DNA of 64,000 nucleotides, from positions 308,433 to 372,432 of the forward strand of contig NZ_FOAP01000009.1 of NCBI RefSeq assembly GCF_900109545.1, read 5' to 3'. Source of the stretch: Stigmatella aurantiaca (lineage in GTDB: Bacteria > Myxococcota > Myxococcia > Myxococcales > Myxococcaceae). The notes beneath the pieces were generated by a model. The model searched no databases. It was not told the DNA's origin and saw only the letters and a list, made by a program, of their open reading frames with translations. The position numbers and the translations under genes are program-made. Each line of letters begins with the position of its first letter. Within the stretch, counting starts at the first letter, position 1. This document shows positions 27,083 through 35,852 of this stretch, piece by piece.

Positions 27083-28444
27083 TCAGTCGAACATGGCGCT
27101 CAAGGCCTCGCCGAGTGTTTCCACACCCACCACCTTGAGCTTCGTCTCCTCCAGGCGCCGGGCGCTGCCCGAGGGCAGCACCACGCGCTGGAAGCCCATC
27201 TTCGCCGCCTCGGCCAGCCGGGGGTCCACCTGCCCCACCGCGCGCACCTCGCCGGCCAGGCCCACCTCGCCCAGCACCAGGGTGTGGGGATCCAACGGCC
27301 GGTTCTGGAGGCTGGACACCAGCGCCGCGCAGACGGCCAGGTCACACGCGGGCTCGGACAGCTGCATGCCCCCGGCCACGTTGACGAAGAGATCGCAGCC
27401 CACCAGGGGAATGTCCTCCTTCTTCTCCAGCACCGCGGCCAGCAGCGCCACGCGGTTGCCGTCCACGCCGATCGCCGTGCGGCGGGCGGTGCCGTAGCCC
27501 GTGGGGGCCACCAGCGCCTGCACCTCCACCAGGAGCGGCCGGGTGCCGTTGAGCGTGGAGGTGACGACGCTGCCGGCCTTGCCCGCGGGCCGCTCCGCGA
27601 GGAAGAGGGCGGAGGGGTCCGGCACCTCCACCAGCCCCAGCCCCTTCATCTCGAAGACGCCAATCTCGTTGGTGGAGCCGAAGCGGTTCTTGTGGGCGCG
27701 GAGGATGCGGAAGGGGTGGCCGCGCTCGCCCTCGAAGTAGAGGACGGTGTCCACCATGTGCTCCAGCACGCGGGGGCCCGCGATGGAGCCCTCCTTCGTC
27801 ACGTGGCCCACGAGGAAGGTGGGCACCCCGGTCCGCTTGGCGTAGGCCATCAGCCGCCCGGCCACCTCCCGCACCTGGGTGATGCTGCCCGGCGCGCTGC
27901 CCAGCTCCGGCAGGTACATCGTCTGGATGGAGTCCACCACCAGCGCCATGGGCTTGAGCGCCTCGGCGGCGCTCAGCACCCGGTCCGCGTCTGTCTCCGC
28001 GAACAGGTGGATGGCCTGGCCCTCCACGCGCAGCCGCTCGGCGCGCATCTTCGTCTGCCGCAGGCTCTCCTCGCCGGAGACGTAGAGCACCGGCCCGTGG
28101 CGGGCCAGCCGGTCCAGCGCGGCCAGCAGCAGGGTGGACTTGCCGATGCCCGGGTCTCCGCCCAGGAGCACGAGCGAGCCGCTCACCACGCCGCCGCCCA
28201 GCACCCGGTCGAACTCGGCGATGCCGGTGCGCCGCCGCGCCTCCACCTCGCCGCTCACGTCCTTGAGGAGCACCGGCTTGGCGGCCCCGCCAGAGGCCCC
28301 CCACGCCGGGCGCTTGTCGTCCGGCTTGGCCTCGGTCTCCTCCAGCAGCGAGCTCCACGCGCCGCAGTCGGGGCACTTGCCGAGCCACTTCGCCGACTGA
28401 TACCCGCACGCCTGGCAGGAGTAGTGTGTCTTTGCCTTCGCCAT
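27083..28444 (-). CDS. radA: DNA repair protein RadA (Sms)
   Basis: The 453-residue protein is full length for RadA. It has an N-terminal zinc finger (CQACGYQSAKWLGKCPDC, a C4 type), the RecA-like ATPase with Walker A GGDPGIGKST, the RadA-specific KNRFGSTNEIGVFEM, and a C-terminal Lon-protease-like domain (GGMQLSEPACDLAVCAAL, HTLVLGEVGLAGEVRAV). RadA is a hexameric helicase-like factor that promotes branch migration during recombinational repair. ATG 28444 begins MAKAKTHYSCQACG, matching the family start. It stands alone, with the hybrid kinase downstream on the same strand. Confidence 0.98.
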   Translation of the reverse strand: MAKAKTHYSCQACGYQSAKWLGKCPDCGAWSSLLEETEAKPDDKRPAWGASGGAAKPVLLKDVSGEVEARRRTGIAEFDRVLGGGVVSGSLVLLGGDPGIGKSTLLLAALDRLARHGPVLYVSGEESLRQTKMRAERLRVEGQAIHLFAETDADRVLSAAEALKPMALVVDSIQTMYLPELGSAPGSITQVREVAGRLMAYAKRTGVPTFLVGHVTKEGSIAGPRVLEHMVDTVLYFEGERGHPFRILRAHKNRFGSTNEIGVFEMKGLGLVEVPDPSALFLAERPAGKAGSVVTSTLNGTRPLLVEVQALVAPTGYGTARRTAIGVDGNRVALLAAVLEKKEDIPLVGCDLFVNVAGGMQLSEPACDLAVCAALVSSLQNRPLDPHTLVLGEVGLAGEVRAVGQVDPRLAEAAKMGFQRVVLPSGSARRLEETKLKVVGVETLGEALSAMFD

Positions 28445-28644
28445 AGGGCGGTTCTCTATCGTGCCCGGCTGACGTTTCCCGCCTTATTTGGCGAAGTGCG
28501 CCGCCCGGAGAGCAGGCAGCCAGGCAGGCCCTGTCCGGGGGGGGAATGATCGCAAGTTGCCCTCCGGGAGGGGGCACCCCACTTTGCCTTCAACAACGAA
28601 CGAGGCCGCGAAGCTGCGGCGCTCCTCTGAAGGGGGATTCATTC

Positions 28645-28914
28645 ATGAGTATTATCGCGTTTCTGGTGATCGGTCTTCTGGCGGGGTTGCTTGCGCGTGC
28701 GCTCATGCCGGGCAATCAGTCCATGGGTCTTCTGGCCACCACGCTGCTCGGTATCGCGGGCTCCTTCGTGGGCGGCTTCATCGGCTCCTTCTTCCGCAGC
28801 GATGGCCGCGTGATGGATCTGCATCCCTCGGGGCTCATCTTCTCGGTGATTGGCGCGATGCTGGTGCTCTTGCTGGTGAGCTTCGCGGGCCGCAGCAGGC
28901 GTGTGCGCGTCTGA
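28645..28914 (+). CDS. GlsB/YeaQ/YmgE-family small membrane protein
   Basis: The 89-residue protein has three membrane helices and the family pattern: MSIIAFLVIGLLAGLLARAL at the start, a glycine-rich second helix (LLGIAGSFVGGFIG), and a third ending near residue 83 before a basic tail. The family is often labelled transglycosylase-associated and is linked to general stress; no enzymatic activity is established. The start at 28645 matches other family members. An intrinsic terminator follows 32 bases after the stop, so it is a single-gene unit. Confidence 0.9.
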   Translation: MSIIAFLVIGLLAGLLARALMPGNQSMGLLATTLLGIAGSFVGGFIGSFFRSDGRVMDLHPSGLIFSVIGAMLVLLLVSFAGRSRRVRV

Positions 28915-28945
28915 CGCGGCGTGACGCCTGACTGAAAAGGGCGGC

Positions 28946-28989
28946 GAGGGCCGGTGTCCCAGGTTTCTGGGCCCGGCCCTCTTGCTTTT
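28946..28989 (+). terminator. Intrinsic terminator after the GlsB-family gene
   Basis: GAGGGCCGG at 28946-28954 pairs with the complementary arm ending at 28981. An inner CCCAG-GTTT-CTGGG stem extends it, and TTGCTTTT follows. Confidence 0.85.
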
Positions 28990-29013
28990 CCGCGCGCCGG
29001 GAGGGGTTGACAC

Positions 29014-29045
29014 CCGTCAACCTGAAGCCGTCTCAGCGTTGACAA
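29014..29045 (+). promoter_or_regulatory. BirA-like biotin operator overlapping the bioB promoter
   Basis: CCGTCAACC (29014-29022) and CGTTGACAA (29037-29045) are separated by exactly 14 bases. The published BirA operator pattern is TTGTnAACC, 14-16 bases, GGTTnACAA; here 7 of 9 and 8 of 9 positions agree. Two TTGACA hexamers (29007-29012 and 29039-29044) overlap the site and could serve as -35 elements, so bound BirA would block transcription. An extra inverted repeat, GGTTGAC-ACCC-GTCAACC (29005-29022), overlaps the left half. The position about 50 bases before bioB fits biotin repression. Confidence 0.65.
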
Positions 29046-29097
29046 CTTCCCGGCGTCCGCGTCAGGTTGGGCCCCTCTTCCGCCTTTCGAGGAGCCT

Positions 29098-30123
29098 ATG
29101 TCCGACGCCGCCGAGTCCTTCCACGGCCACGCCCACTTCGCCGCCCCGCCTGCGGGCCTCACCGTCCGCCATGACTGGACGCTGGAGGAAGTGCGCGCCC
29201 TCTACACGCTGCCGCTGCTGGAGCTGGTCCACAAGGCGCAGACCGTCCACCGGGCGGTGTTCCAGGACAACAAGGTGCAGCTCTGCTCGCTGCTGTCCAT
29301 CAAGACGGGTGGCTGCTCCGAGGACTGCTCGTATTGCCCCCAGGCCGCGCGCTACAAGACGGGCGTCAAGGCCGAGAAGCTGATGGCGGTGCAAGAGGTG
29401 CTGACGGCGGCCGGCAAGGCCCGCGCCGCGGGGGCCACGCGCTTCTGCATGGGCGCCGCCTGGCGCGAGGTGAAGGACGGGCCCCAGTTCGACAGCGTGC
29501 TGGAGATGGTGAAGGGCGTGAAGGCCCTGGGCATGGAGGCGTGCGCCACGCTGGGCATGCTCACCGAGAGCCAGGCGCAGCGCCTGCGCGCCGCGGGGCT
29601 GTCCGCCTACAACCACAACCTGGACACCTCCGCCGAGCACTACGGGGACATCATCTCCACGCGCACCTACGAGGACCGGCTCAACACCCTGGAGCGGGTG
29701 CGCCAGGCGGGCATCTCCGTGTGCTCGGGGGGCATCATCGGCCTGGGCGAGTCCGTGGAGGACCGCTGCAAGCTGCTGCTCACCCTGGCCAACCAGGAGG
29801 TGCACCCCGAGTCGGTGCCCATCAACGCGCTCGTCCCGGTGGAGGGCACGCCGCTCGCCGGGCAGAAGCGCGTGGAGACCGTGGACATGGTGCGCACCAT
29901 CGCCACCGCGCGCCTGCTCATGCCCCAGGCCATGGTGCGCCTGTCGGCGGGCCGCCAGCAGATGAACGAGGAGGCGCAGCTCCTGTGCATGCTCGCGGGC
30001 GCCAACTCGCTCTTCTTCGGCGAGAAGCTGCTCACCACCGGCAACCCCGAGTACACCCAGGACATGGCCCTGCTGGAGAAGGCGGGCATCCAGCCCCTGG
30101 CGCCGAACCTGTCGCGCGAGTGA
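29098..30123 (+). CDS. bioB: Biotin synthase
   Basis: The 341-residue radical-SAM enzyme inserts sulfur into dethiobiotin, the last step of biotin synthesis. The [4Fe-4S] motif CxxxCxxC is [12 protein letters not shown] near residues 70-80. Other BioB landmarks are [34 protein letters not shown] and [13 protein letters not shown], and the conserved [12 protein letters not shown] near the end. The ATG follows GAGGAGCCT. Its stop overlaps the GTG of bioF. It is the first gene of the bioBFD operon and lies downstream of a BirA-like operator. Confidence 0.98.
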   Translation: MSDAAESFHGHAHFAAPPAGLTVRHDWTLEEVRALYTLPLLELVHKAQTVHRAVFQDNKVQLCSLLSIKTGGCSEDCSYCPQAARYKTGVKAEKLMAVQEVLTAAGKARAAGATRFCMGAAWREVKDGPQFDSVLEMVKGVKALGMEACATLGMLTESQAQRLRAAGLSAYNHNLDTSAEHYGDIISTRTYEDRLNTLERVRQAGISVCSGGIIGLGESVEDRCKLLLTLANQEVHPESVPINALVPVEGTPLAGQKRVETVDMVRTIATARLLMPQAMVRLSAGRQQMNEEAQLLCMLAGANSLFFGEKLLTTGNPEYTQDMALLEKAGIQPLAPNLSRE

Positions 30124-31328
30124 GCCGGGCGTCCGAATCCGGGTCCCCGCCCGCGGGCGAGGGGCCTGCCACCGCGTGGGCCCGGCAGGAGCTGGAGTCC
30201 CTGGCGGCCCGGGGGCTGCGCCGCGCCCTGGAGCCGCTGGAGTCTCCCCAGGGGCCCCTGGTGCGCGTGGGTGGCGAGGTGCTCATCAACTTCGCCTCCA
30301 ATGACTACCTGGGCCTGGCCGCGTCCCCCACGCTGCGCGCCGCCGCCGCCGCCGCCCTGGAGCAGTACGGCGTGGGCACCGGGGCCAGCCGCCTGGTGGT
30401 GGGGGACACCGGGGCCCACCAGCGCCTGGAGGCCCGGCTGGCCGCCTTCGAGCGCGCCGAGGCCGTCCTCCTCTTCAACACCGGCTTCGCGGCCAACACC
30501 GGCATCCTCCCGGCCCTGGTGGGCGCGGGGGACGCTGTCTTCTCCGATGCGCTCAACCACGCCTCGCTCGTGGACGGCTGCCGCCTGTCCCGCGCGCGCA
30601 CCGTCGTCTACCCGCACGCGGACGCCGGGGCCCTGGCCCGCGCGCTGAAGGAGACGCCCGCGCGCCGCAAGCTCGTCGTCACCGACACCGTCTTCTCCAT
30701 GGATGGGGACCACGCCCCGCTGGCCGAGCTGGTGGCCGTCTGCCGCGAGGAGGGGGCGGCGCTCCTGGTGGATGAGGCCCACGCCACGGGGGTGCTGGGC
30801 CCCCGAGGGGCCGGGCTGTGCGAGGAGCTGGGCCTGAGCGGGCAGGTGGACCTGCGCATGGGCACCCTGAGCAAGGCCTTCGGGGGCATGGGGGCCTACG
30901 TGGCCACCTCGCGCCCCGTGGTGGAGCTGCTCCTCAACCGGGCCCGTCCCTTCGTCTTCTCCACCTCGCTGCCCGCGGCGCTCTGTGCCGCCGCCGAGGC
31001 GGCCGTGGACATGGTGGAGGGGGATGTGCCCCTGCGCGAGAAGCTCTGGCGCAACATCCGCCGCTTCTCGGAAGGCCTGCGCGCCCTGGGGTTCCCCGCG
31101 GAGCCGCGCAGCGCCATCTTCCCCGTCATCCTGGGCGAGCCGGAGCACGCGCTGGCGGCCGCCCGGCACTGCCGGGAGCGGGGCCTGCTGGTGAAGGCCA
31201 TCCGCCCGCCCACCGTGCCCGAGGGCACCAGCCGCCTGCGCTTCTGCCTCTCCGCCGCGCACACGGAAGGGCACATCGATGCGGCGCTGGACGTCCTGCG
31301 CGGCCTGAGAGGAGGTACCCGTGGCTAA
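30120..31328 (+). CDS. bioF: 8-amino-7-oxononanoate synthase
   Basis: The 402-residue PLP enzyme condenses pimeloyl-ACP (or CoA) with alanine in biotin synthesis. Motifs are [64 protein letters not shown] and the PLP lysine in [14 protein letters not shown]. The start is GTG 30120 within GTGA overlapping the bioB stop, indicating translational coupling. An N-terminal extension of about 20 residues (Ser/Gly/Pro) precedes the family core. The end overlaps bioD by eight bases, and the bioD ribosome-binding site lies inside this gene. Confidence 0.96.
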   Translation: MSRASESGSPPAGEGPATAWARQELESLAARGLRRALEPLESPQGPLVRVGGEVLINFASNDYLGLAASPTLRAAAAAALEQYGVGTGASRLVVGDTGAHQRLEARLAAFERAEAVLLFNTGFAANTGILPALVGAGDAVFSDALNHASLVDGCRLSRARTVVYPHADAGALARALKETPARRKLVVTDTVFSMDGDHAPLAELVAVCREEGAALLVDEAHATGVLGPRGAGLCEELGLSGQVDLRMGTLSKAFGGMGAYVATSRPVVELLLNRARPFVFSTSLPAALCAAAEAAVDMVEGDVPLREKLWRNIRRFSEGLRALGFPAEPRSAIFPVILGEPEHALAAARHCRERGLLVKAIRPPTVPEGTSRLRFCLSAAHTEGHIDAALDVLRGLRGGTRG

Positions 31329-32013
31329 GCCCTTCCAACTCTTCGTGACGGGGACGGACACCGGGGTGGGGAAGACGCAGGCCTCGTGCGCGCTGCTGTC
31401 CCTGCTGGCCGACGCGGGGCTGGAGCCCCAGGGGTTCAAGCCCTACGAGAGCGGCTGTGCGCGCCTGTCCGAGCCGGCGGACACGCTGGCCATGCGCGCG
31501 GCGGCCCGGAGCCAGCTGCCCGTGGAGGCGCTCTGCCCGCACCGGTTCCGGGCCCCGCTGGCCCCTGGCATCGCCGCGCACCGCCTGGGCCGGGAGCCGG
31601 ACTGGAGCACCACCCTGGCGGCCTGGGAGCGCCTGCGCCATGGCACCGCCATCGTCGAAGGGGCGGGCGGTCTTTTTGTTCCCATCGACTCCCAACGCGA
31701 CATCATGGACCTGATCGCCGCGCTGGGGCTGCCCGTGTTGCTCGTGGCCCGGGCAGGACTGGGCACCCTCAACCATACAGCCCTGTCGCTGCGGGCCCTG
31801 GCCGGGCGCGGTGTGCCGGTGAGCGCCGTGCTGCTCAGCCGCGGCACGCCCACGAAGGACACCTCCGAGCGTGACAACCGCCAGTGGCTGGAGGAGCGCC
31901 ACGGCGTCCGGGTGCTGGGTCCCGTGCCCTACCTGAAGGACCCGCGGCGGCGCCACGCGGCTTTCCGCGCGGCCCTGGGTCCGTTGGTGCCCCATCGCGC
32001 GCGAGGCCGGTAA
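31321..32013 (+). CDS. bioD: Dethiobiotin synthetase
   Basis: The 230-residue ATPase closes the ureido ring of dethiobiotin. The P-loop is [19 protein letters not shown] at residues about 8-26. KPYESGC (residues 40-46) and [20 protein letters not shown] (starting near residue 115) are family signatures. The start is GTG 31321, preceded by GGAGGTACCC. BioA, the remaining late enzyme, is not in this window. A GAGGCCG/CGGCCTC dyad (32003-32022) spans the stop codon but lacks a T tract, so it is not called a terminator. Confidence 0.97.
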   Translation: MAKPFQLFVTGTDTGVGKTQASCALLSLLADAGLEPQGFKPYESGCARLSEPADTLAMRAAARSQLPVEALCPHRFRAPLAPGIAAHRLGREPDWSTTLAAWERLRHGTAIVEGAGGLFVPIDSQRDIMDLIAALGLPVLLVARAGLGTLNHTALSLRALAGRGVPVSAVLLSRGTPTKDTSERDNRQWLEERHGVRVLGPVPYLKDPRRRHAAFRAALGPLVPHRARGR

Positions 32014-32118
32014 ATCGGCCTCCGGCGCGTTCGGAGTGCTACAGGCCGCGCAAGTTTTCGGGTCACGTGGCCGTGAAATGGACGGGTGTTTTGATCTGCG
32101 CGAGAACCCTTTTCGCGA

Positions 32119-32397
32119 ATGGGCGACATCATCGACCTCACGCTCCTGGCCGACGTCAGGCGCTACTTTCAGAAACTCCTCGATGCGCGCGGGCTTCCGT
32201 ACTTTCTCCAGAAGGAGAGCACGAAGCTCTTCCAGATCGAGCCAGCCCGGGTCGAGCTGGTCCTCCGGACCGCGCTGCGGTTGAGGGATCCTGAGTTGCC
32301 GAAGCCACCGCAGCAGGCGGTGGACTACTGCCGCCAGGAGATCCGCCGGGAGCTGATCCGCCGCGTCGCCAATGCGATGCTGCAGACGGGACTGTGA
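32119..32397 (+). CDS. Conserved-looking small hypothetical protein
   Basis: The 92-residue, mostly helical protein begins MGDIIDLTLLADVRRYFQKL. It has a charged middle (QKESTKLFQIEPARVELVLR) and an Arg-rich C-terminal helix (CRQEIRRELIRRVANAMLQ). No known domain was recognised and there is no signal peptide or membrane helix. Its stop overlaps the GTG of the following aminotransferase gene (GTGA at 32394), so the two are translationally coupled, which supports it being a real gene. The distance from bioD (about 105 bp) suggests a separate promoter. Confidence 0.65.
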   Translation: MGDIIDLTLLADVRRYFQKLLDARGLPYFLQKESTKLFQIEPARVELVLRTALRLRDPELPKPPQQAVDYCRQEIRRELIRRVANAMLQTGL

Positions 32398-33569
32398 GCG
32401 GCTTCTCCGCGCGCACCGGCTTCTCCCGGACGTGGAATGCCCTGTCCCAGGCCCTGGCCGGACGCCAGGCCCGGGGGCTGCCCTGGGTTGATCTCACCGA
32501 GAGCAATCCCACCCGCGTGGGCCTGCCCGCGCTGGACCCGGGCCTGCTGGCCACGCCGGGGGCCTTCACCTACGAACCCGACCCCCTGGGCCTGCGCTCC
32601 GCGCGTGAGGCCGTGGGGGCCCACCTGGCCCTCCGGGGCGCCACCGTCCACGCCGGGCACGTGCTGCTGTCCGCGAGCACGAGCGAGGCCTACGCGTGGC
32701 TCTTCAAGCTGCTGTGCGAGCCGGGGGACAACGTGCTCGTCCCAGCCCCCAGCTACCCCCTCTTCGAGCACCTGGCCCGCCTGGAAGGGGTAGAGGTGCG
32801 GCCCTACCGCCTGCCCCGGGCGCATGGCTTTGGCCTGGACGTGGGGGCGGTGGCCGCGGCCCGGGATGCGCGCAGCCGGGCGGTGCTCGTCGTCAACCCA
32901 GGGAACCCCACGGGCCACTACCTTCACGAGGGCGAACTGTCGGCCCTCTCGGACCTGTGCGCGGCCACGGGCCTGGCGCTGCTCAGTGACGAGGTGTTCT
33001 CGGACTATGCCTGGGAGCCCGGGCCGGACCGGGTGCCCACGGTGGCGGGGCGGGCGCTGCCCATGCTCACCTTCAGCCTCTCGGGACTCTCCAAGGTGGC
33101 GGGGCTGCCCGGCCTCAAGCTGGGCTGGACGCACGTGGGCGGGCCCGCGGAGGCCCGGGACGAGGCGCTGGCGAGGCTGGAGTGGGTGGCGGACACCTTT
33201 CTGTCCGTGGGCACGCCGGTCCAGCAGGCCCTGCCCGCGCTCCTCGCGCACGTGCCCCGCTTCCAGGAGGCGCTGCGGGAGCGCGTGAAGGAGAACCGGC
33301 GGCAATTGGTGGCGGCCCGGCCCCGGGGAGCGCCCTGGGACGTGGTGCCCGCGCAGGGTGGGTGGAGCGCGGTGCTGCGCATTCCCCTGGAGCCGGGGGA
33401 GGAGGCCACGTGCTTGGCCCTCCTCGATGCGGGGGTGGGGGTGCAGCCGGGCTACTTCTACGACTTCACGGGCGGGGCATTCCTGGTGCTCTCCCTGCTG
33501 CCCCCACCCGAGGTGTTCGCCGCCGCGCTGGGCCCGCTCGTCTCCGTGCTGGCCGCTCAGTCCGCGTAG
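32394..33569 (+). CDS. PLP-dependent aminotransferase, class I/II
   Basis: The 391-residue fold-type I aminotransferase has LTESNPTRVGLP near residue 25, SASTSEAYAWLFKLL, the aromatic-loop PAPSYPLFEHLARLEG, NPGNPTGHYL, LLSDEVFSDY and the PLP lysine in FSLSGLSKVAGLPGLKLGW. It has an arginine in the usual C-terminal carboxylate-binding zone (AVLRIPLEPG). Substrate unknown; alanine, aspartate or aromatic aminotransferases are close relatives. It is coupled by overlap to the upstream 92-residue protein. Proximity to bioBFD could suggest a link to alanine supply or pimelate-like intermediates, but nothing in the sequence requires it. Convergent with the binding-protein gene, overlapping by 13 bases. 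Confidence 0.9.
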   Translation: MSGFSARTGFSRTWNALSQALAGRQARGLPWVDLTESNPTRVGLPALDPGLLATPGAFTYEPDPLGLRSAREAVGAHLALRGATVHAGHVLLSASTSEAYAWLFKLLCEPGDNVLVPAPSYPLFEHLARLEGVEVRPYRLPRAHGFGLDVGAVAAARDARSRAVLVVNPGNPTGHYLHEGELSALSDLCAATGLALLSDEVFSDYAWEPGPDRVPTVAGRALPMLTFSLSGLSKVAGLPGLKLGWTHVGGPAEARDEALARLEWVADTFLSVGTPVQQALPALLAHVPRFQEALRERVKENRRQLVAARPRGAPWDVVPAQGGWSAVLRIPLEPGEEATCLALLDAGVGVQPGYFYDFTGGAFLVLSLLPPPEVFAAALGPLVSVLAAQSA

Positions 33570-34936
33570 AGGTCGCGGACGCGGACAAACCCGCCGTCCT
33601 TCACCTGCCACAGCTCGATGGGGGAGGGCGCCTCGCCCGCCGCATCGAACTCGAGGCTGCCACTGGCGCCCTCCACGTTGATGCTGCGGCCACTGGCCAG
33701 CTCTCCCGAGAGCTGGCCGAACGTGGAGGAGGTCATCTGGACGGCGGGCGCGGTGCTCGACACCATCGTCAGGGCCTCTGCCATCTTCTGCCCCGTCACC
33801 GGGCCCCCTTGCCCCTGGGCGTAAGCCACCGCCAGTCCCAGGAGGTACATCGAGTCATAGCTGTGCGAGGTGAAGGAGTACTCGGACGGGTCCTCGCCGT
33901 ACTTGGAGCTGAACCGGGACTGGAACGCGGTGAAGGCCTGGCCCGCGCCCTGGGCGGGCGCCGTGCCATAGGCGTTCTGGATGGCGGCGAGCACCGTGGC
34001 GTCATCCAAGAGCGACACATCCTTGACGCTGTCGGTGAAGAACCACTGGTGGCCGGTGCCCTGCTTGAGGTTGAGCGACGCCTGGGCGGTCTGGATGATG
34101 CGGGAGACGTCGTCCTCGAAGCCCACGACCACGGTGAGATCCGGATTGAAGTTGTCGATCTGCGCCACCGGCGTGGCGATGTTCGCGGTCTTGCGCGCGT
34201 AAGCGATGGCGCGGACGTCCTTGCGCGTCCCCAACTGCTCGGTGATGACGTTGAAGAGGCCCTGTCCGTACTGGTCGTCCAGGTAGAGGATGCCCACCCG
34301 CTTCACGGCCGTGTACTCCGCGGAGGTCAGCAGGTTGGCGATGACCCGGCCCTGGATGGCGTCCGACGGAGAGGTGCGCCACAGCAAGCCCGTCGAGGTG
34401 TTGGACTCCCGGGTGGTCAGCTCCGGCGAGGTGGCGGTGGAACTCATGGTCAGCACGCCCTTGGGGAGCGTCACCTCCGCGGCGGCGAGCGTCTGGTTGC
34501 TCCCGGTGGTCAGCAGGGCGGCGATCTTCTTGTCGTTCACCAGCCACTCGGTCTGCTGGCGCGTGCGGGGGAGGTCGGCGGCGGTGTCGCAGACGTTGAG
34601 GGTGATGCGCCGGCCGGCGGCGCCCCGCTGGTTGATCTCCTCCAGGGCCAGGAGGATGGCGTTGAGCCCCTGCGCCTCGGACTCGTCCTTGCCCAGGCTT
34701 GGGTCCGTGGCGGAGAGGCTCAAGGGCAGCACCGCGCCGATCTGCACGGCGTTGGGGTCATTCAGCTCGCCGTAGCGCGTCCCACAGCCTGCGGGCTGGG
34801 GCAGACAGAAGTTGTTCGTGCAGACCTGGTCGCTGTTGCAGTCGGCGCTGGTCTCGCACTCGGAGAGCCCGCCCGCCGTGGTGAGGCTGCACCCGGAGAG
34901 CAGCGCGGTGAGCAGGAAGAGTCTCGTGGCGCGCAT
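33557..34936 (-). CDS. Lipoprotein of the branched-chain-amino-acid-type binding-protein family
   Basis: The 459-residue protein has a lipoprotein signal (RLFLLTALLSGC, lipidated Cys16). Next is a short Cys-rich linker of the kind common in myxobacterial surface proteins (CETSADC, VCTNNFC, AGCGTRYG). A two-lobed periplasmic binding domain (ANF/LivJ type) follows: IGAVLPLSLSATDPSLG, GLNAILLALEEINQRG, AALLTTGSNQTLAAAEV, VGILYLDDQYGQGLFNVI and YDSMYLLGLAVAYA. No permease or ATPase genes adjoin, so it may be a signalling receptor rather than a transporter component. Its start overlaps the stop of the upstream TPR gene (TGATG), so both are made together. Confidence 0.87.
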   Translation of the reverse strand: MRATRLFLLTALLSGCSLTTAGGLSECETSADCNSDQVCTNNFCLPQPAGCGTRYGELNDPNAVQIGAVLPLSLSATDPSLGKDESEAQGLNAILLALEEINQRGAAGRRITLNVCDTAADLPRTRQQTEWLVNDKKIAALLTTGSNQTLAAAEVTLPKGVLTMSSTATSPELTTRESNTSTGLLWRTSPSDAIQGRVIANLLTSAEYTAVKRVGILYLDDQYGQGLFNVITEQLGTRKDVRAIAYARKTANIATPVAQIDNFNPDLTVVVGFEDDVSRIIQTAQASLNLKQGTGHQWFFTDSVKDVSLLDDATVLAAIQNAYGTAPAQGAGQAFTAFQSRFSSKYGEDPSEYSFTSHSYDSMYLLGLAVAYAQGQGGPVTGQKMAEALTMVSSTAPAVQMTSSTFGQLSGELASGRSINVEGASGSLEFDAAGEAPSPIELWQVKDGGFVRVRDLYAD

Positions 34937-35760
34937 CAGAAGCTCACCTCCATGCCGGCGCCCAGGCCCTGGGGCGCGACGGTCATCCGCACCTCTCCCT
35001 TCGAGGGCGGGCCTTCCTTGGGGTAGAGGATGATGGCACCGATGGCGGCGGCCAGCCCCACGCCGAAGCCGATGTCGGCCACCAGGGCCTTGCCCCGGGT
35101 GCTGTCCGCGGCGGACTCCTTGTCCTCCAGCCGGGTGGCCGCATCGAAGTCCTTCCGGGCGCTGCGGGCCTGCAAGCCGAAGAGGATGCCCGTGCCCACG
35201 CTGGCCACGGACACGCCGCCCAGGGCGAACGCGGCGATCCGGTTGCGCTGGTAGGCGGCCTGGGCCCGCTGGACCTCGGCCTGCCGCTGCCGCTGGGAGG
35301 CCTCCTCGGCCCGCCGGGCGGCCTCCTGCTCGGCCTCGGCCTGCTTGCGCGCGGCATCGGCTTCGTCCTGGAGCCGCTTGCGCTCGGCGTCCACGGCCGC
35401 CTGCTGCTGCTCCTCCTTGTCGATGAGCAGCCGCAGCCGCTCCACCGCGGAGTGGGCGCGCTTGACGAGCAGCGGGTCGGTGTCCCCGCCGGAGGTGCTG
35501 ATGAACTGGTTGTAGTAGCCCATCGACTCGCGCAGATCTCCGACCTGCTCGTACGCGCGGGCGATGTTGTAGAGGATGCGCACGTCGGGCGCGGCCTCAT
35601 GGGCCTTCTTCAAGGTGTCCGCTGCCTCGCGGTACCTCCGGGCGTTGTAGAGCCGCTCGCCCTCCTTGACGAGCGCGGCCTGGCTCTTCGCCCCCCGTTG
35701 CGCGTGCGCGGGGGGGGGCGTGAGCAGCAGGACCAGCGACAACAGGCAGACCCATTTCAT
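34936..35760 (-). CDS. Exported TPR/coiled-coil protein with membrane segments
   Basis: The 274-residue protein has a signal peptide (MKWVCLLSLVLLLTPPPAHA). Tetratricopeptide-like helices come next (YNARRYREAADTLKKAHEAA, VRILYNIARAYEQVGDLRES), then a Gln/Glu/Ala-rich coiled coil of about 70 residues, and two hydrophobic stretches near 195-212 (FALGGVSVASVGTGILFG) and 240-256. It ends QGLGAGMEVSF. The arrangement is typical of myxobacterial envelope proteins that pair with periplasmic receptors. It is directly upstream of, and coupled to, the binding-protein gene, suggesting a two-component envelope assembly. ATG 35758-35760 was picked for the complete signal peptide. Confidence 0.82.
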   Translation of the reverse strand: MKWVCLLSLVLLLTPPPAHAQRGAKSQAALVKEGERLYNARRYREAADTLKKAHEAAPDVRILYNIARAYEQVGDLRESMGYYNQFISTSGGDTDPLLVKRAHSAVERLRLLIDKEEQQQAAVDAERKRLQDEADAARKQAEAEQEAARRAEEASQRQRQAEVQRAQAAYQRNRIAAFALGGVSVASVGTGILFGLQARSARKDFDAATRLEDKESAADSTRGKALVADIGFGVGLAAAIGAIILYPKEGPPSKGEVRMTVAPQGLGAGMEVSF

Positions 35761-35812
35761 GGGGCCCGAGCCTACTGCCGAACCCGCCACGGGGCGAAGG
35801 GCGGGAAGCCGT

Positions 35813-35831
35813 CCGGCCCCTCTGGGGCCGG
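35813..35831 (-). terminator. Perfect 8-bp GC hairpin downstream of pckG (possible terminator)
   Basis: CCGGCCCC-TCT-GGGGCCGG is a perfect inverted repeat 22 bases past the pckG stop and before the TPR gene. There is no T tract on the minus strand, so it may only stabilise the mRNA end or act with Rho. Confidence 0.35.
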
Positions 35832-35852
35832 GCGGGACCGGGAAGAACGGCT

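Noticed and set aside
32003..32022. Hairpin at the bioD stop codon as an intrinsic terminator
   Set aside because: The 7-bp dyad has no following T run and spans the stop codon.
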